6,078 bases of DNA, from NCBI GenBank assembly GCA_013138755.1, contig WTCC01000050.1:1-6078 (forward strand), read 5' to 3'. Each line of letters starts with the position of its first letter. The first letter of the stretch is position 1. The DNA is from Gammaproteobacteria bacterium (GTDB taxonomy: Bacteria; Pseudomonadota; Gammaproteobacteria; SZUA-229). This document shows positions 1-6,078 of the stretch, one piece after another. Position numbers and translations under genes: made by a program. The notes under the pieces are model-generated. The model was not told the DNA's origin and made no database searches. It was given only the letters and a program-made list of their open reading frames with translations.

Positions 1-879
1 CTGTCGATCTATTATCGTAACTGACCACCCTCGCTTAACTAGTGAATAAGCCACACTAAGTCCTGCTATACCCGCACCTATTACAGTCGCCTCTTTTTCC
101 ACAACCTCTCGATGATCTGGCGGATTAAACCAGGGCTTATCAACAAACTTATGTGCTGTCAGCTGCTCAGCACTAGATTTAGCGACCAACATCTCACGTT
201 TGTTACCATGGCCATTTACTTTCCTAACTTCAAAACCATTATTTTGCAGATTTCTTTTTACAAAGCCCGCAGCGGTGTAGGTACTGCACGTTGTTGTACT
301 GTGACTATTCTGCGCAATTTTTACAAACAGTTTCTCCGACCACATATCTGGATTTTTAGCTGGTGAAAAACCATCGAGATACCACGCATCGACATGATAG
401 CGTTCATCTTTTAACGCATCAAAAACATCCATAAACTTGTAATGAATAACAACTCGATTATCAAATAGATGGCGGCTATGAGAGCCCTTTACTGCCGGAG
501 GATAAACAGCGACGAGTTCATCGCAATAGTCTTTTAGATCAGGATATCTTGAAATCAACTTCTCGATTGTGTCAGGTGAGAATGGGTATTTTTCTAATGC
601 TATGTAATGCAAACACTTGTTCTGTTTACACTCATCAAGATGCATGAGCCATTCACGAATGGTTAACAGACAATTTAATCCACTACCAAACCCGAGTTCT
701 GCAACAACGAAATCGCCAGTACAATTCCAGCGCTCTGGCAAACCATTGCTTTTAAAGAACACGTGATTAAATTCGCTTTCACCAGAAATTCGCTCATTCT
801 CATCTGATGAATAATAAATATCATCAAACATCTCACTGTAAGGCTGGCCGTTACGCCTGGTTAAATTCGTATACTGCAT
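1..879 (-). CDS. mnmC: tRNA mnm5s2U biosynthesis bifunctional protein MnmC, C-terminus outside window
   Basis: MnmC carries out the last two steps of 5-methylaminomethyl-2-thiouridine synthesis at the wobble base of certain tRNAs. Its C-terminal FAD oxidase removes the carboxymethyl group from cmnm5U, and its N-terminal SAM-dependent methyltransferase then methylates the resulting nm5U. Translating the minus strand gives 293 uninterrupted codons from ATG at 879. A typical DUF752 start (FDDIYYS near residues 18-24) leads to the SAM-binding ELGFGSGLN at 61-69, LDGFSPAKNPDMW at 168-180 and TYTAAGFVKR at 200-209. The oxidase domain opens with the FAD dinucleotide fold VIGAGIAG at 266-273. The E. 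coli protein is about 668 residues, so more than half lies off the left edge. The start is supported by alignment to the family and by an in-frame stop at 928-930 with no other ATG, GTG or TTG between; the Shine-Dalgarno is weak. No frameshift is seen. The gene is divergent from the SDR gene. Confidence 0.95.
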   Translation of the reverse strand, partial: MQYTNLTRRNGQPYSEMFDDIYYSSDENERISGESEFNHVFFKSNGLPERWNCTGDFVVAELGFGSGLNCLLTIREWLMHLDECKQNKCLHYIALEKYPFSPDTIEKLISRYPDLKDYCDELVAVYPPAVKGSHSRHLFDNRVVIHYKFMDVFDALKDERYHVDAWYLDGFSPAKNPDMWSEKLFVKIAQNSHSTTTCSTYTAAGFVKRNLQNNGFEVRKVNGHGNKREMLVAKSSAEQLTAHKFVDKPWFNPPDHREVVEKEATVIGAGIAGLSVAYSLVKRGWSVTIIDRQ

Positions 880-946
880 ATAAAGTCGAGAAAAGGTAAA
901 ATAGAAGCTAATCTTAAGCCTGTTACTTTAAATCTACCATCAGAAT
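880..946. promoter_or_regulatory. Divergent intergenic region between mnmC and the SDR gene
   Basis: These 67 bp separate two divergently transcribed genes, so promoters or 5' leaders for both must lie here or overlap the coding ends. On the plus strand TAAAAT at 897-902 resembles a sigma70 -10 box, 45 bp before the SDR ATG, but no good -35 hexamer is seen 16-18 bp upstream. No clear minus-strand promoter for mnmC could be picked out, and neither start has a strong Shine-Dalgarno. The assignment rests mainly on gene arrangement. Confidence 0.3.
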
Positions 947-1696
947 ATGCAATCAACTACTAATTTCAAAGACAAAGTTATCTTAATTACTGGCGCCAGC
1001 GACGGCATAGGCAAGTCTACCGCTATAGAATGCGCCAGACACGGTGCAACTGTCATCATTCATGGTAAGACATTACCTAAACTTGAAGCCTTGTACGATG
1101 AGATCGTCAATGCAGGCTACGCTGAACCAGTCATCTATCCGCTCGATTTTGAAAAAATGACAGCTGAAGACTGTGATACCTTAAATGAAGTCATCCACAA
1201 AGATTTCGGCAAGCTGGACGGCCTATTCAACAATGCTGGCTGGCTTGGTGCATCCTCCCCTATCCAGCAATATGACCGCAAACTCTGGCACCGCGTCATA
1301 CAGATAAATCTAAACGCCACCGTCATGCTAACGCAAGCATGCATCTCGTTACTAAATAACGAAGACAGCAGCTCTATCGTTTTCACCTTAGATGATAAGA
1401 ACACTGCATACTGGGGAGCATACGGTGTCGCCAAAGCTGGATTAAGGTCATTCATGGAAATCCTCGCTGATGAACTTGAAAACACACGAATCAGTGTTAA
1501 AGGGTTCGATCCAGGCAAGGTTAGAACTAACTTTAGAACACGTGCTTTTCCTGCAGAGAACCCAACCACGCATGCAACGCCGGAAGAAGTCGCAAAAGTA
1601 GCAGCTTATCTATTGAGTGATAACAGCATCAGAATCAATGATTCATTAGCACACGGAAAAGTGTTTCAGTTAGGAGAACTTCTCTCTGTCGCTTAG
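947..1696 (+). CDS. yciK: YciK-family short-chain dehydrogenase/reductase
   Basis: A 249-residue classical-length SDR with a Rossmann fold binding NAD(P)H; the substrate is unknown. Visible motifs are the cofactor loop TGASDGIG at 15-22, LDF at 66-68, NNAG at 95-98, the active-site Asn region QINLNAT at 119-125, WGAYGVAK at 156-163 with catalytic Tyr159 and Lys163, and DPGKVRT at 188-194. The TGASDGIG loop, NNAG-LG, NAT-MLTQA and the AFPAENP stretch at 200-206 resemble E. coli YciK, hence the symbol, which denotes homology rather than a known activity. An oddity is the segment before Tyr159, FTLDDKNTAY: it appears about three residues shorter than in YciK and has no Ser where the catalytic serine is expected. 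The ATG at 947 gives a normal SDR N-terminus; the upstream Shine-Dalgarno is poor. The gene converges on the FetB-like gene. Confidence 0.85.
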   Translation: MQSTTNFKDKVILITGASDGIGKSTAIECARHGATVIIHGKTLPKLEALYDEIVNAGYAEPVIYPLDFEKMTAEDCDTLNEVIHKDFGKLDGLFNNAGWLGASSPIQQYDRKLWHRVIQINLNATVMLTQACISLLNNEDSSSIVFTLDDKNTAYWGAYGVAKAGLRSFMEILADELENTRISVKGFDPGKVRTNFRTRAFPAENPTTHATPEEVAKVAAYLLSDNSIRINDSLAHGKVFQLGELLSVA

Positions 1697-1721
1697 TTAG
1701 ATAATCCTTGCTTAAAGCTTC
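1697..1721. other. Convergent intergenic spacer, no clear terminator
   Basis: Only 25 bp separate the stop codons of the SDR gene (plus) and the fetB-like gene (minus). It contains the small palindrome AAGCTT at 1715-1720 but no GC-rich stem with a T-run in either direction. Transcripts of the two genes therefore probably overlap at their 3' ends, or terminate inside the opposite gene or by Rho. Confidence 0.4.
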
Positions 1722-2459
1722 TTACGTCGACTCTGAATTATCAACTAGAGCCCTATCGAAAATTGACCTCGACAACACAAGGAAGTACGCCGTCGCAATG
1801 CCTGCCGAGCCGAATATCATACACATCACCATAATCTGATATCTAGCAGCGATAAGAGGTGATACACCTGACAAAATCTGCCCAGTCATCATCCCTGGCA
1901 ATGAAACAAGACCAACCGCAAACAAAGAATTAATCACTGGAATCAGCGCTGACTGCAAGGCGATTTTTCTCGCAACATCATATGAGACATTTCTATCCAT
2001 TTCAGCACTCAAACGTTCTGCTGCAAGACTGACACTGTTCATCGCATTTGCAAAAATCATTCCTGCGATAGGAACCATGGATGGTGTGGAATACCAGGGA
2101 TCCAACATCAACACACCTTGCGTAATCAACAACAGTGTAAAACCACCACCAACTGCTATCGATATAACAGCATATTTGTACAGCTCAAGCCTTCTCTCTA
2201 CGACTGTTCCCAAGGCAATCCAGCTTGACGAAAAAACCATCACAGCCAATATAACAAGCACCACGACGGAACTATCAGACTCGAAAATATAACTTAAGAA
2301 ATAGCCTATTAATAACAGCTGAGCTAACATGCGTGAAACTGCATAAATAGCATTAGTTGATCTGAGCGACCACTTAAAAAGAATGATGATGGTTATTAGC
2401 GCCGGGATAAAAGCCAGCGATAAATTAATTAAAGGTATTGTTTCAAGCGAGGCATTCAT
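1722..2459 (-). CDS. fetB: FetB/UPF0014-family ABC-type permease (putative iron/metal exporter)
   Basis: An integral membrane protein of 245 residues, close to the roughly 260 usual for the family. E. coli FetB works with the ATPase FetA in iron export and oxidative-stress resistance; plant STAR2/ALS3 relatives act in aluminium tolerance. About seven hydrophobic segments are seen, near residues 10-28, 38-58, 65-85, 97-118, 127-147, 172-190 and 208-230. Family signatures are PIAGMIFANAMNSVSL at 130-145, VGLVSLPGMMTGQILSG at 182-198 and PLIAARYQIMV at 201-211. The ATG at 2459 lies 8 nt after the stop of the upstream thioredoxin-like gene, with only a weak Shine-Dalgarno, which suggests cotranscription and perhaps translational coupling. 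No ATP-binding partner is encoded in the window, so the symbol marks homology; the transported substrate here is inferred only. Confidence 0.85.
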   Translation of the reverse strand: MNASLETIPLINLSLAFIPALITIIILFKWSLRSTNAIYAVSRMLAQLLLIGYFLSYIFESDSSVVVLVILAVMVFSSSWIALGTVVERRLELYKYAVISIAVGGGFTLLLITQGVLMLDPWYSTPSMVPIAGMIFANAMNSVSLAAERLSAEMDRNVSYDVARKIALQSALIPVINSLFAVGLVSLPGMMTGQILSGVSPLIAARYQIMVMCMIFGSAGIATAYFLVLSRSIFDRALVDNSEST

Positions 2460-2467
2460 CTGGTCGT

Positions 2468-3523
2468 TTATTCCATCAAATTAACTTCGATACCCTGCTC
2501 TCGTAGATGCTCGGCACGCTTATCTATATAGCGCTGAAAGTTAGCTTGTGTTTTATAGGCACCAGAAGCCACATAATCCATGACTGACTGCGTATGAAAA
2601 GATTTAAGGTATGCATCTGAACGAAATACTTCATCACCATCTGTGTTAAAGAACAGCAGACTAGGAGCGTATTTTACATCTAGCAGTTTTACCCAATCAC
2701 GGATTTTTACTTTTTCACCTGATGGCGCGGTAATTATTTGATCTGACCACATATCAAGCACGACCACTTTAAAACGCATTAACTGTTCAAGACTTTCTTT
2801 TCGCGTCAATATATCAAGATGCAACTCATCACAGGTATTACACGCCCGTTGTTCGAACATAACCAGCAGATGCTGCCCATTGCCATCCTTCAAACCCTTA
2901 GATAAATCGATAGCAGATGCCACACTGTTCACCTCATCATGGATTCTCCCTGTTGACGGCTTCGGATTGATTTCCGCCATGTAATCTTGATAACTTAAAT
3001 CCGTCTCTTTTTTCTCACCGATGTAATCCAATAATGCACTAAATTTCTCTGGCGGGTAATAACCATTTGCACGAAATATGATTTCATTCTTTTCGTTAAA
3101 AAACAATAACGTTGGCGTATATTGAACCTTTAGAGCTTCAGCAAAATCTTTTTCTGTATACGTTTTGTCGCCTACGGTAACTGCCTTGTCTCCCCACAAG
3201 TTAATACTCACTACGTCGAAATACTTTTTCGCTTTATCGGAGATTTCACGCTGAGTAAAGTTCTCTTGTAGCAATTTCTTACAATAAGGACAACCATCCT
3301 GATAATAGTAAATCATCAAACGCTTGTTACTATCAGTAGCATCTTCGATATCTTCAAACAGGTCAAGAAATGACACTTTAAACCAGACGGGGTGCTCTTC
3401 GTGACCGGGGTTTACCATGCCGGCACTTAATTCGCCTTCAGTCTTCGCATCGACTATTGACAGACCAGATGCGAAACCGAGAAACACACAAAATAAAACA
3501 ACCTTTAAATATTTTATTTTCAT
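2468..3523 (-). CDS. Exported protein with two thioredoxin-like domains (SoxW/COG2143-like)
   Basis: A predicted periplasmic thiol-redox protein of 351 residues counted from ATG at 3523. Residues 1-26 look like a Sec signal peptide: basic MKIKYLK, a hydrophobic stretch, then small residues before a possible cut after VDA. There are two thioredoxin-like units. The first carries GCPYC at 77-81 and the cis-Pro motif YTPTLLFFN at 135-143. The second carries ACNTC at 227-231 and YAPSLLFFN at 285-293. The units align over most of their length, each with a W-G/S-D insertion (around 110-112 and 259-261) and a closing aromatic-rich helix (SYQDYM, NFQRYI), so an internal duplication is likely. An upstream GTG at 3577 would add 18 residues ahead of the signal peptide and is less plausible. 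The fetB-like permease follows 8 nt downstream, suggesting shared expression. The exact role (reductase, isomerase or metal handling) cannot be read from the sequence. Confidence 0.8.
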   Translation of the reverse strand: MKIKYLKVVLFCVFLGFASGLSIVDAKTEGELSAGMVNPGHEEHPVWFKVSFLDLFEDIEDATDSNKRLMIYYYQDGCPYCKKLLQENFTQREISDKAKKYFDVVSINLWGDKAVTVGDKTYTEKDFAEALKVQYTPTLLFFNEKNEIIFRANGYYPPEKFSALLDYIGEKKETDLSYQDYMAEINPKPSTGRIHDEVNSVASAIDLSKGLKDGNGQHLLVMFEQRACNTCDELHLDILTRKESLEQLMRFKVVVLDMWSDQIITAPSGEKVKIRDWVKLLDVKYAPSLLFFNTDGDEVFRSDAYLKSFHTQSVMDYVASGAYKTQANFQRYIDKRAEHLREQGIEVNLME

Positions 3524-3527
3524 CAGG

Positions 3528-3533
3528 CTCTCA
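3528..3533 (-). promoter_or_regulatory. Candidate ribosome binding site for the thioredoxin-like gene
   Basis: On the minus strand TGAGAG sits 4 nt before the ATG at 3523. It is a partial Shine-Dalgarno match with rather short spacing. Together with the signal peptide beginning at that ATG, it favours this start over the GTG at 3577. Confidence 0.4.
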
Positions 3534-3588
3534 GACAAAAAATTAGTTGTACAGTGTCGCGCATAACTTTTACCCACGCGAGATATAA

Positions 3589-3625
3589 ACAGGCTAAAGA
3601 AAACACAAGATGAAACAATGCCTGT
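3589..3625 (-). terminator. Weak hairpin after rluB, possible terminator
   Basis: Perfect 6-bp arms, ACAGGC and GCCTGT on the minus strand, extendable by two G-U pairs, enclose a 25-nt loop and start 6 nt downstream of the rluB stop. The distal arm runs into TTTATAT. The long loop and the short, interrupted T-tract make this a poor intrinsic terminator, so the call is tentative. Confidence 0.2.
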
Positions 3626-3631
3626 CCTTAA

Positions 3632-4564
3632 TCAGCGTTTTTTCTTTACTTTTGATTGTACTGACTTTGCATCCTTTCTCAAGCCATCTTTGTGTTTATG
3701 GGTAACTTGCGCCGTTGATTTTTTTGCAGGTCTCGCTTTAGTGCCACTGCCATATAGATGTTGTTTTATCGATGAGTTTTTAGCTTTTTTTCTTAGTCCA
3801 CTAGAAATTTCATCTCGAGACTCTGGCCATTGGAGTTTTACGTCGGCAAATAATGTTTTTATTTCATCAAGTGTTAATTCAACTTTCCTGCCCACCTTCA
3901 AGTCTCGAGGTAAGACGATACTGCCATAACGCACACGCGTTAATCGACTCACTCTCACATCTTGCGACTGCCAGAGGCGACGTACTTCTCTATTTTTACC
4001 TTCCTTTAGTACCACATGATACCAATGGTTAGAACCCTGTCCGCCGCCATCAAGAATCTGATCGAACTTGAGCAGGCCATCTTCCAGTTCAACGCCATTC
4101 AATAGATTTTTAATCATATCTTTGGTGACTTCACCCTGAACTCGGACAGCATATTCACGTTCGATCTCACTGGACGGATGCATTAAATGATTTGCTAACT
4201 CACCGTAATTAGTGAACAACAATAGACCACTAGAATTAATATCCAAGCGGCCAACTCCGATCCAACGGCCTTCTTTTAATCTGCCTATATTTTGAAAAAC
4301 GGTCGGCCGACCTTCCTCATCTTTTTGAGTACAGATTTCACCTTCAGGTTTATTGTATAGAAGAACGCGGATGCGATTAACATCAGATTTGATGACTACG
4401 CGGCGATTACCGACATTAACTTTGTCACCTTCAGTGACATGGTCACCCAGCTTTGCAAGCTGTCCATTGATGCGGATTTTTTCCGCACTGATCAAGCGCT
4501 CGATTTCGCGACGTGAGCCGTAGCCCATTCGCGCCAAGGCTTTCTGTACACGCTCTTGTGACAT
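3632..4564 (-). CDS. rluB: 23S rRNA pseudouridine synthase RluB (RsuA family)
   Basis: RluB isomerises a specific uridine of 23S rRNA helix 80/89-type region near the peptidyl transferase centre (U2605 in E. coli) to pseudouridine. The 310-residue protein has an N-terminal S4 RNA-binding domain (about 2-60, with GSRREIE at 16-22 and AKLGD at 37-41). The RsuA-type catalytic domain follows: YNKPEGEICT at 70-79, GRPTVF at 85-90 and GRLDINSSGLLLFT at 105-118, with Asp108 the expected nucleophile. LMHPSSEIEREYAVRV and EGKNREVRRLW are further family signatures. Its close match to E. coli RluB separates it from RsuA, RluE and RluF. The C-terminal tail (258-310) is very basic, with 19 Lys/Arg in 53 residues, ending KVKKKR. 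The start at ATG 4564 gives the usual S4 N-terminus; a TGAGT repeat upstream offers only a weak ribosome binding site. It is the last gene of the scpA-scpB-rluB run. Confidence 0.95.
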   Translation of the reverse strand: MSQERVQKALARMGYGSRREIERLISAEKIRINGQLAKLGDHVTEGDKVNVGNRRVVIKSDVNRIRVLLYNKPEGEICTQKDEEGRPTVFQNIGRLKEGRWIGVGRLDINSSGLLLFTNYGELANHLMHPSSEIEREYAVRVQGEVTKDMIKNLLNGVELEDGLLKFDQILDGGGQGSNHWYHVVLKEGKNREVRRLWQSQDVRVSRLTRVRYGSIVLPRDLKVGRKVELTLDEIKTLFADVKLQWPESRDEISSGLRKKAKNSSIKQHLYGSGTKARPAKKSTAQVTHKHKDGLRKDAKSVQSKVKKKR

Positions 4565-4617
4565 GACTCAGTAACTCAGGTTAAAGGAGTAGAATACTTA
4601 ACTTAATACTTTATTGT

Positions 4618-5397
4618 TCAAACATTAAAAACTTGTTTTTCAACATCCATTATTTCATCTGAGGGATCAGACGCTTCAGCATCAGAGTTTGCATCGCTGA
4701 TTTCATCCACAACACCATCGTTGCTATCGTCCGCATCTATCGATGATGAAGCTATAACTTCTCCCGAAGTATCTTCACCACCCTGCTCAGAAAGATCTTC
4801 GCCAGTTTGGTCCGCAGACGTTTCACCTTGTTCATGCTCATCAAGCGCAAGCTCAGGATGAATACTATCTAGATCTTTGATCTCAGCCAGTGTTGGTAAT
4901 TGGTCAAGAGATTTGAGATTAAAGTAATCTAAAAATTCTTTTGTTGTACCGTAGAGTGTTGGCTTTCCTGGAACGTCTTTATGACCCAGCACTTTGATCC
5001 AGTCACGCTCCAGCAATGTTTTAACTATATTCGAGCTGACACTGACGCCACGAACTTCTTCAATTTCGCCTCGTGTAATCGGTTGACGATATGCGATAAG
5101 AGCCATAGTCTCTAATAGAGCACGTGTATAACGCGCAGGCCTTTCTTCCCACAAACGACTAACCCAGGTCGCGTATTCCTGTCTCACCTGTAAACGAAAA
5201 CCACTCGCCACCTGCTTCAATTCATAACCACGTGACTCATAATCATCAGCCATCTCATGTAATGCTTGACGAATTTCATCACGCGTTGGTCGCTCTTCAT
5301 CAAGCTCGAACAAACCTTCCATATGAATGACAGTTAACACTCGATCAGCGCCCAACATAACAGCTTCAAGAATATTTTTAAGTTTGTTAATTTCCAT
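4618..5397 (-). CDS. scpB: Segregation and condensation protein B (ScpB)
   Basis: ScpB is the kite subunit of the SMC-ScpA-ScpB condensin. As a dimer of tandem winged-helix domains it binds the ScpA kleisin and helps organise and segregate the nucleoid. Of 259 residues, the first ~175 form the conserved core: LKNILEAVML at 6-15, GFRLQVR at 66-72, RALLETMALIAYRQPITRGE at 92-111, VRGVSVSSNIVKTLLERDWI at 115-134, GKPTLYGTTKEFLDYF at 144-159 and LDQLP at 164-168. Residues 176-259 form an unusually acidic, Ser/Gly-rich, probably disordered tail with 27 Asp/Glu in 84 residues and a single Lys. Acidic tails are common in proteobacterial ScpB but vary in length. AAGAGA 7 nt before the ATG is a reasonable Shine-Dalgarno. 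The gene follows scpA by 35 bp and precedes rluB by 53 bp, consistent with one operon. Confidence 0.95.
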   Translation of the reverse strand: MEINKLKNILEAVMLGADRVLTVIHMEGLFELDEERPTRDEIRQALHEMADDYESRGYELKQVASGFRLQVRQEYATWVSRLWEERPARYTRALLETMALIAYRQPITRGEIEEVRGVSVSSNIVKTLLERDWIKVLGHKDVPGKPTLYGTTKEFLDYFNLKSLDQLPTLAEIKDLDSIHPELALDEHEQGETSADQTGEDLSEQGGEDTSGEVIASSSIDADDSNDGVVDEISDANSDAEASDPSDEIMDVEKQVFNV

Positions 5398-5404
5398 GGT
5401 AGGT

Positions 5405-5410
5405 TCTCTT
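5405..5410 (-). promoter_or_regulatory. Ribosome binding site of scpB
   Basis: AAGAGA on the minus strand lies 7 nt before the scpB ATG at 5397. It is among the better Shine-Dalgarno matches in the window and supports that start. Confidence 0.5.
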
Positions 5411-5432
5411 ATTTTTATAAATCACTACTTTT

Positions 5433-6078
5433 TTATTCTTCGTCATCATTTTGTTCATTACTGAACGAGCCAGCATCAGAACCAGCCGTTTTTAGATGAA
5501 TAGGTGCAAATGCTTCTGACTGCACCAGATCAATTAACTGCTCTTTAACCAATTCAAGTATCGCTAACAAGGTGACGACCACACCGCGACGCCCCTCTTC
5601 GATGGTAAATAAACTCGTGTAATTGATAAAGCCTTCTGAACTAATCGCGCTTAACACATTACTCATACGCTCACGCACCGACAATGCTTCACGTTGGATG
5701 TGATGATGCGAATACATATCGGCTCGTGACATGGCATCTTTAAAGGCAAATAAAACATCTCGCAGGTCAACCTCTGGCACGGGTTTGTCCTGTTGCATTT
5801 CTGGTAATTCAACGTTGGTTAAATAAATCTCACGGCTAACACGTGGTAACTCATCGATATTCTGCGCCGCCGTTTTAAATCGTTCATATTCCTGAAGACG
5901 ACGAATCAATTCTGCACGCGGGTCATCTTCATCTATACTTTCCGCAGGTCTAGGCAACAACATACGCGATTTAATCTCAGCCAGCATAGCTGCCATCAGA
6001 AGGTATTCAGCCGCCAGTTCAATCTTTAAGTTTTGCATCAAGTCGATGTAATGCATGTATTGACGAGTGGTTTCTTCC
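5433..6078 (-). CDS. scpA: Segregation and condensation protein A (ScpA), N-terminus outside window
   Basis: ScpA is the kleisin that bridges the SMC heads and carries ScpB in the bacterial condensin complex. The frame stays open to the right edge: before the internal Met at 6056 it reads EETTRQY, which joins to MHYIDLMQ as in full-length ScpA (TRQY-xx-YI-LM). That Met is therefore not the start. The visible 214 residues include LAAEYLLMAAMLAEIKSRMLLPRP, a diagnostic kleisin helix (in the 6021-5934 stretch), the YERFKTAA segment, a central linker, and the C-terminal winged helix with RRGVVVTLLAILELVKEQL and EAFAPIHL. The last residues, EQNDDEE, are acidic. With family members at about 250-290 residues, roughly the first 40-75 are missing off the edge. 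The scpB start lies 35 bp downstream. Confidence 0.95.
   Translation of the reverse strand, partial: EETTRQYMHYIDLMQNLKIELAAEYLLMAAMLAEIKSRMLLPRPAESIDEDDPRAELIRRLQEYERFKTAAQNIDELPRVSREIYLTNVELPEMQQDKPVPEVDLRDVLFAFKDAMSRADMYSHHHIQREALSVRERMSNVLSAISSEGFINYTSLFTIEEGRRGVVVTLLAILELVKEQLIDLVQSEAFAPIHLKTAGSDAGSFSNEQNDDEE

Larger units (their letters stand above)
3524..3631 (-). other. Intergenic region between rluB and the thioredoxin-like gene
   Basis: This 108-bp gap lies between the rluB stop and the signal-peptide ATG of the next minus-strand gene. It holds an imperfect inverted repeat near rluB (listed separately) and the candidate Shine-Dalgarno. No convincing -35/-10 pair was found. Its length, compared with 8-53 bp elsewhere in the minus-strand run, suggests a transcription boundary: the end of the scpA-scpB-rluB message and a separate promoter for the thioredoxin-like/fetB pair. 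Confidence 0.35.

Noticed and set aside
112..366. Plus-strand open frame of 84 codons
   Set aside because: It lies antisense to the conserved methyltransferase and linker part of mnmC and its product resembles no family.
1..879. Possible frameshift or decay in mnmC
   Set aside because: Codon-by-codon translation of the minus strand is continuous, with both domains in the same frame; the gene is simply cut by the window edge.
1135..1569. Minus-strand open frame of 144 codons
   Set aside because: It is fully antisense to the SDR gene, which carries clear family motifs, and has no recognisable domain.
1670..1683. GAGAACTTCTC palindrome as a terminator for the SDR gene
   Set aside because: It lies inside the coding end, has only one unpaired base between arms, and no T-run follows.
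2077..2292. Plus-strand open frame of 71 codons
   Set aside because: It is antisense to the fetB-like membrane gene; such frames arise readily opposite hydrophobic coding sequence.
3524..3577. GTG start at 3577 for the thioredoxin-like gene
   Set aside because: It would place 18 polar residues ahead of a clear signal peptide; the ATG at 3523 has a partial Shine-Dalgarno and puts the signal at the N-terminus.
3618..3929. Plus-strand open frame of 103 codons with hydrophobic, Phe-rich product
   Set aside because: The Phe richness is the antisense of the Lys-rich RluB tail, and the frame has no independent support.
6054..6056. ATG at 6056 as the start of scpA
   Set aside because: The frame is open upstream to the window edge and reads TRQY in family register, so this Met is internal and the gene is cut by the edge.

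Overview
The window looks like ordinary chromosome from a non-enteric gammaproteobacterium. Evidence for this is the full two-domain type MnmC (MTase fused to FAD oxidase), a RluB-type pseudouridine synthase directly downstream of scpA-scpB, and a YciK-type SDR. ScpAB, the kleisin and kite partners of SMC, are present; Enterobacterales use MukBEF instead. Base composition is moderately AT-rich by eye. The genus cannot be fixed from this sequence alone.

Layout, left to right. Positions 1-879 (minus) hold the N-terminal 293 codons of mnmC, with its 3' part outside the window. A 67-bp divergent gap follows. A YciK-family short-chain dehydrogenase/reductase lies at 947-1696 (plus). It converges across 25 bp on a minus-strand pair: a FetB/UPF0014 membrane permease (1722-2459), with an exported protein carrying two thioredoxin-like domains upstream of it (2468-3523). 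A 108-bp gap separates that pair from the minus-strand run rluB (3632-4564), scpB (4618-5397), scpA (5433 to beyond 6078). There are no tRNA or rRNA genes, no mobile element and no CRISPR array. No gap exceeds about 110 bp.

The genes fall into functional blocks. scpA-scpB-rluB is a conserved housekeeping cluster that joins chromosome condensation to 23S rRNA pseudouridylation. mnmC completes the mnm5s2U wobble modification of tRNA. The thioredoxin-like/FetB pair, with 8 nt between the two genes, is the least conventional part: a periplasmic dithiol protein apparently coupled to a metal-export-type permease whose ATPase is not encoded here. The SDR keeps the cofactor site and YxxxK but seems to lack the usual catalytic serine. 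I see no convincing wholly new system; these two points are the best leads.
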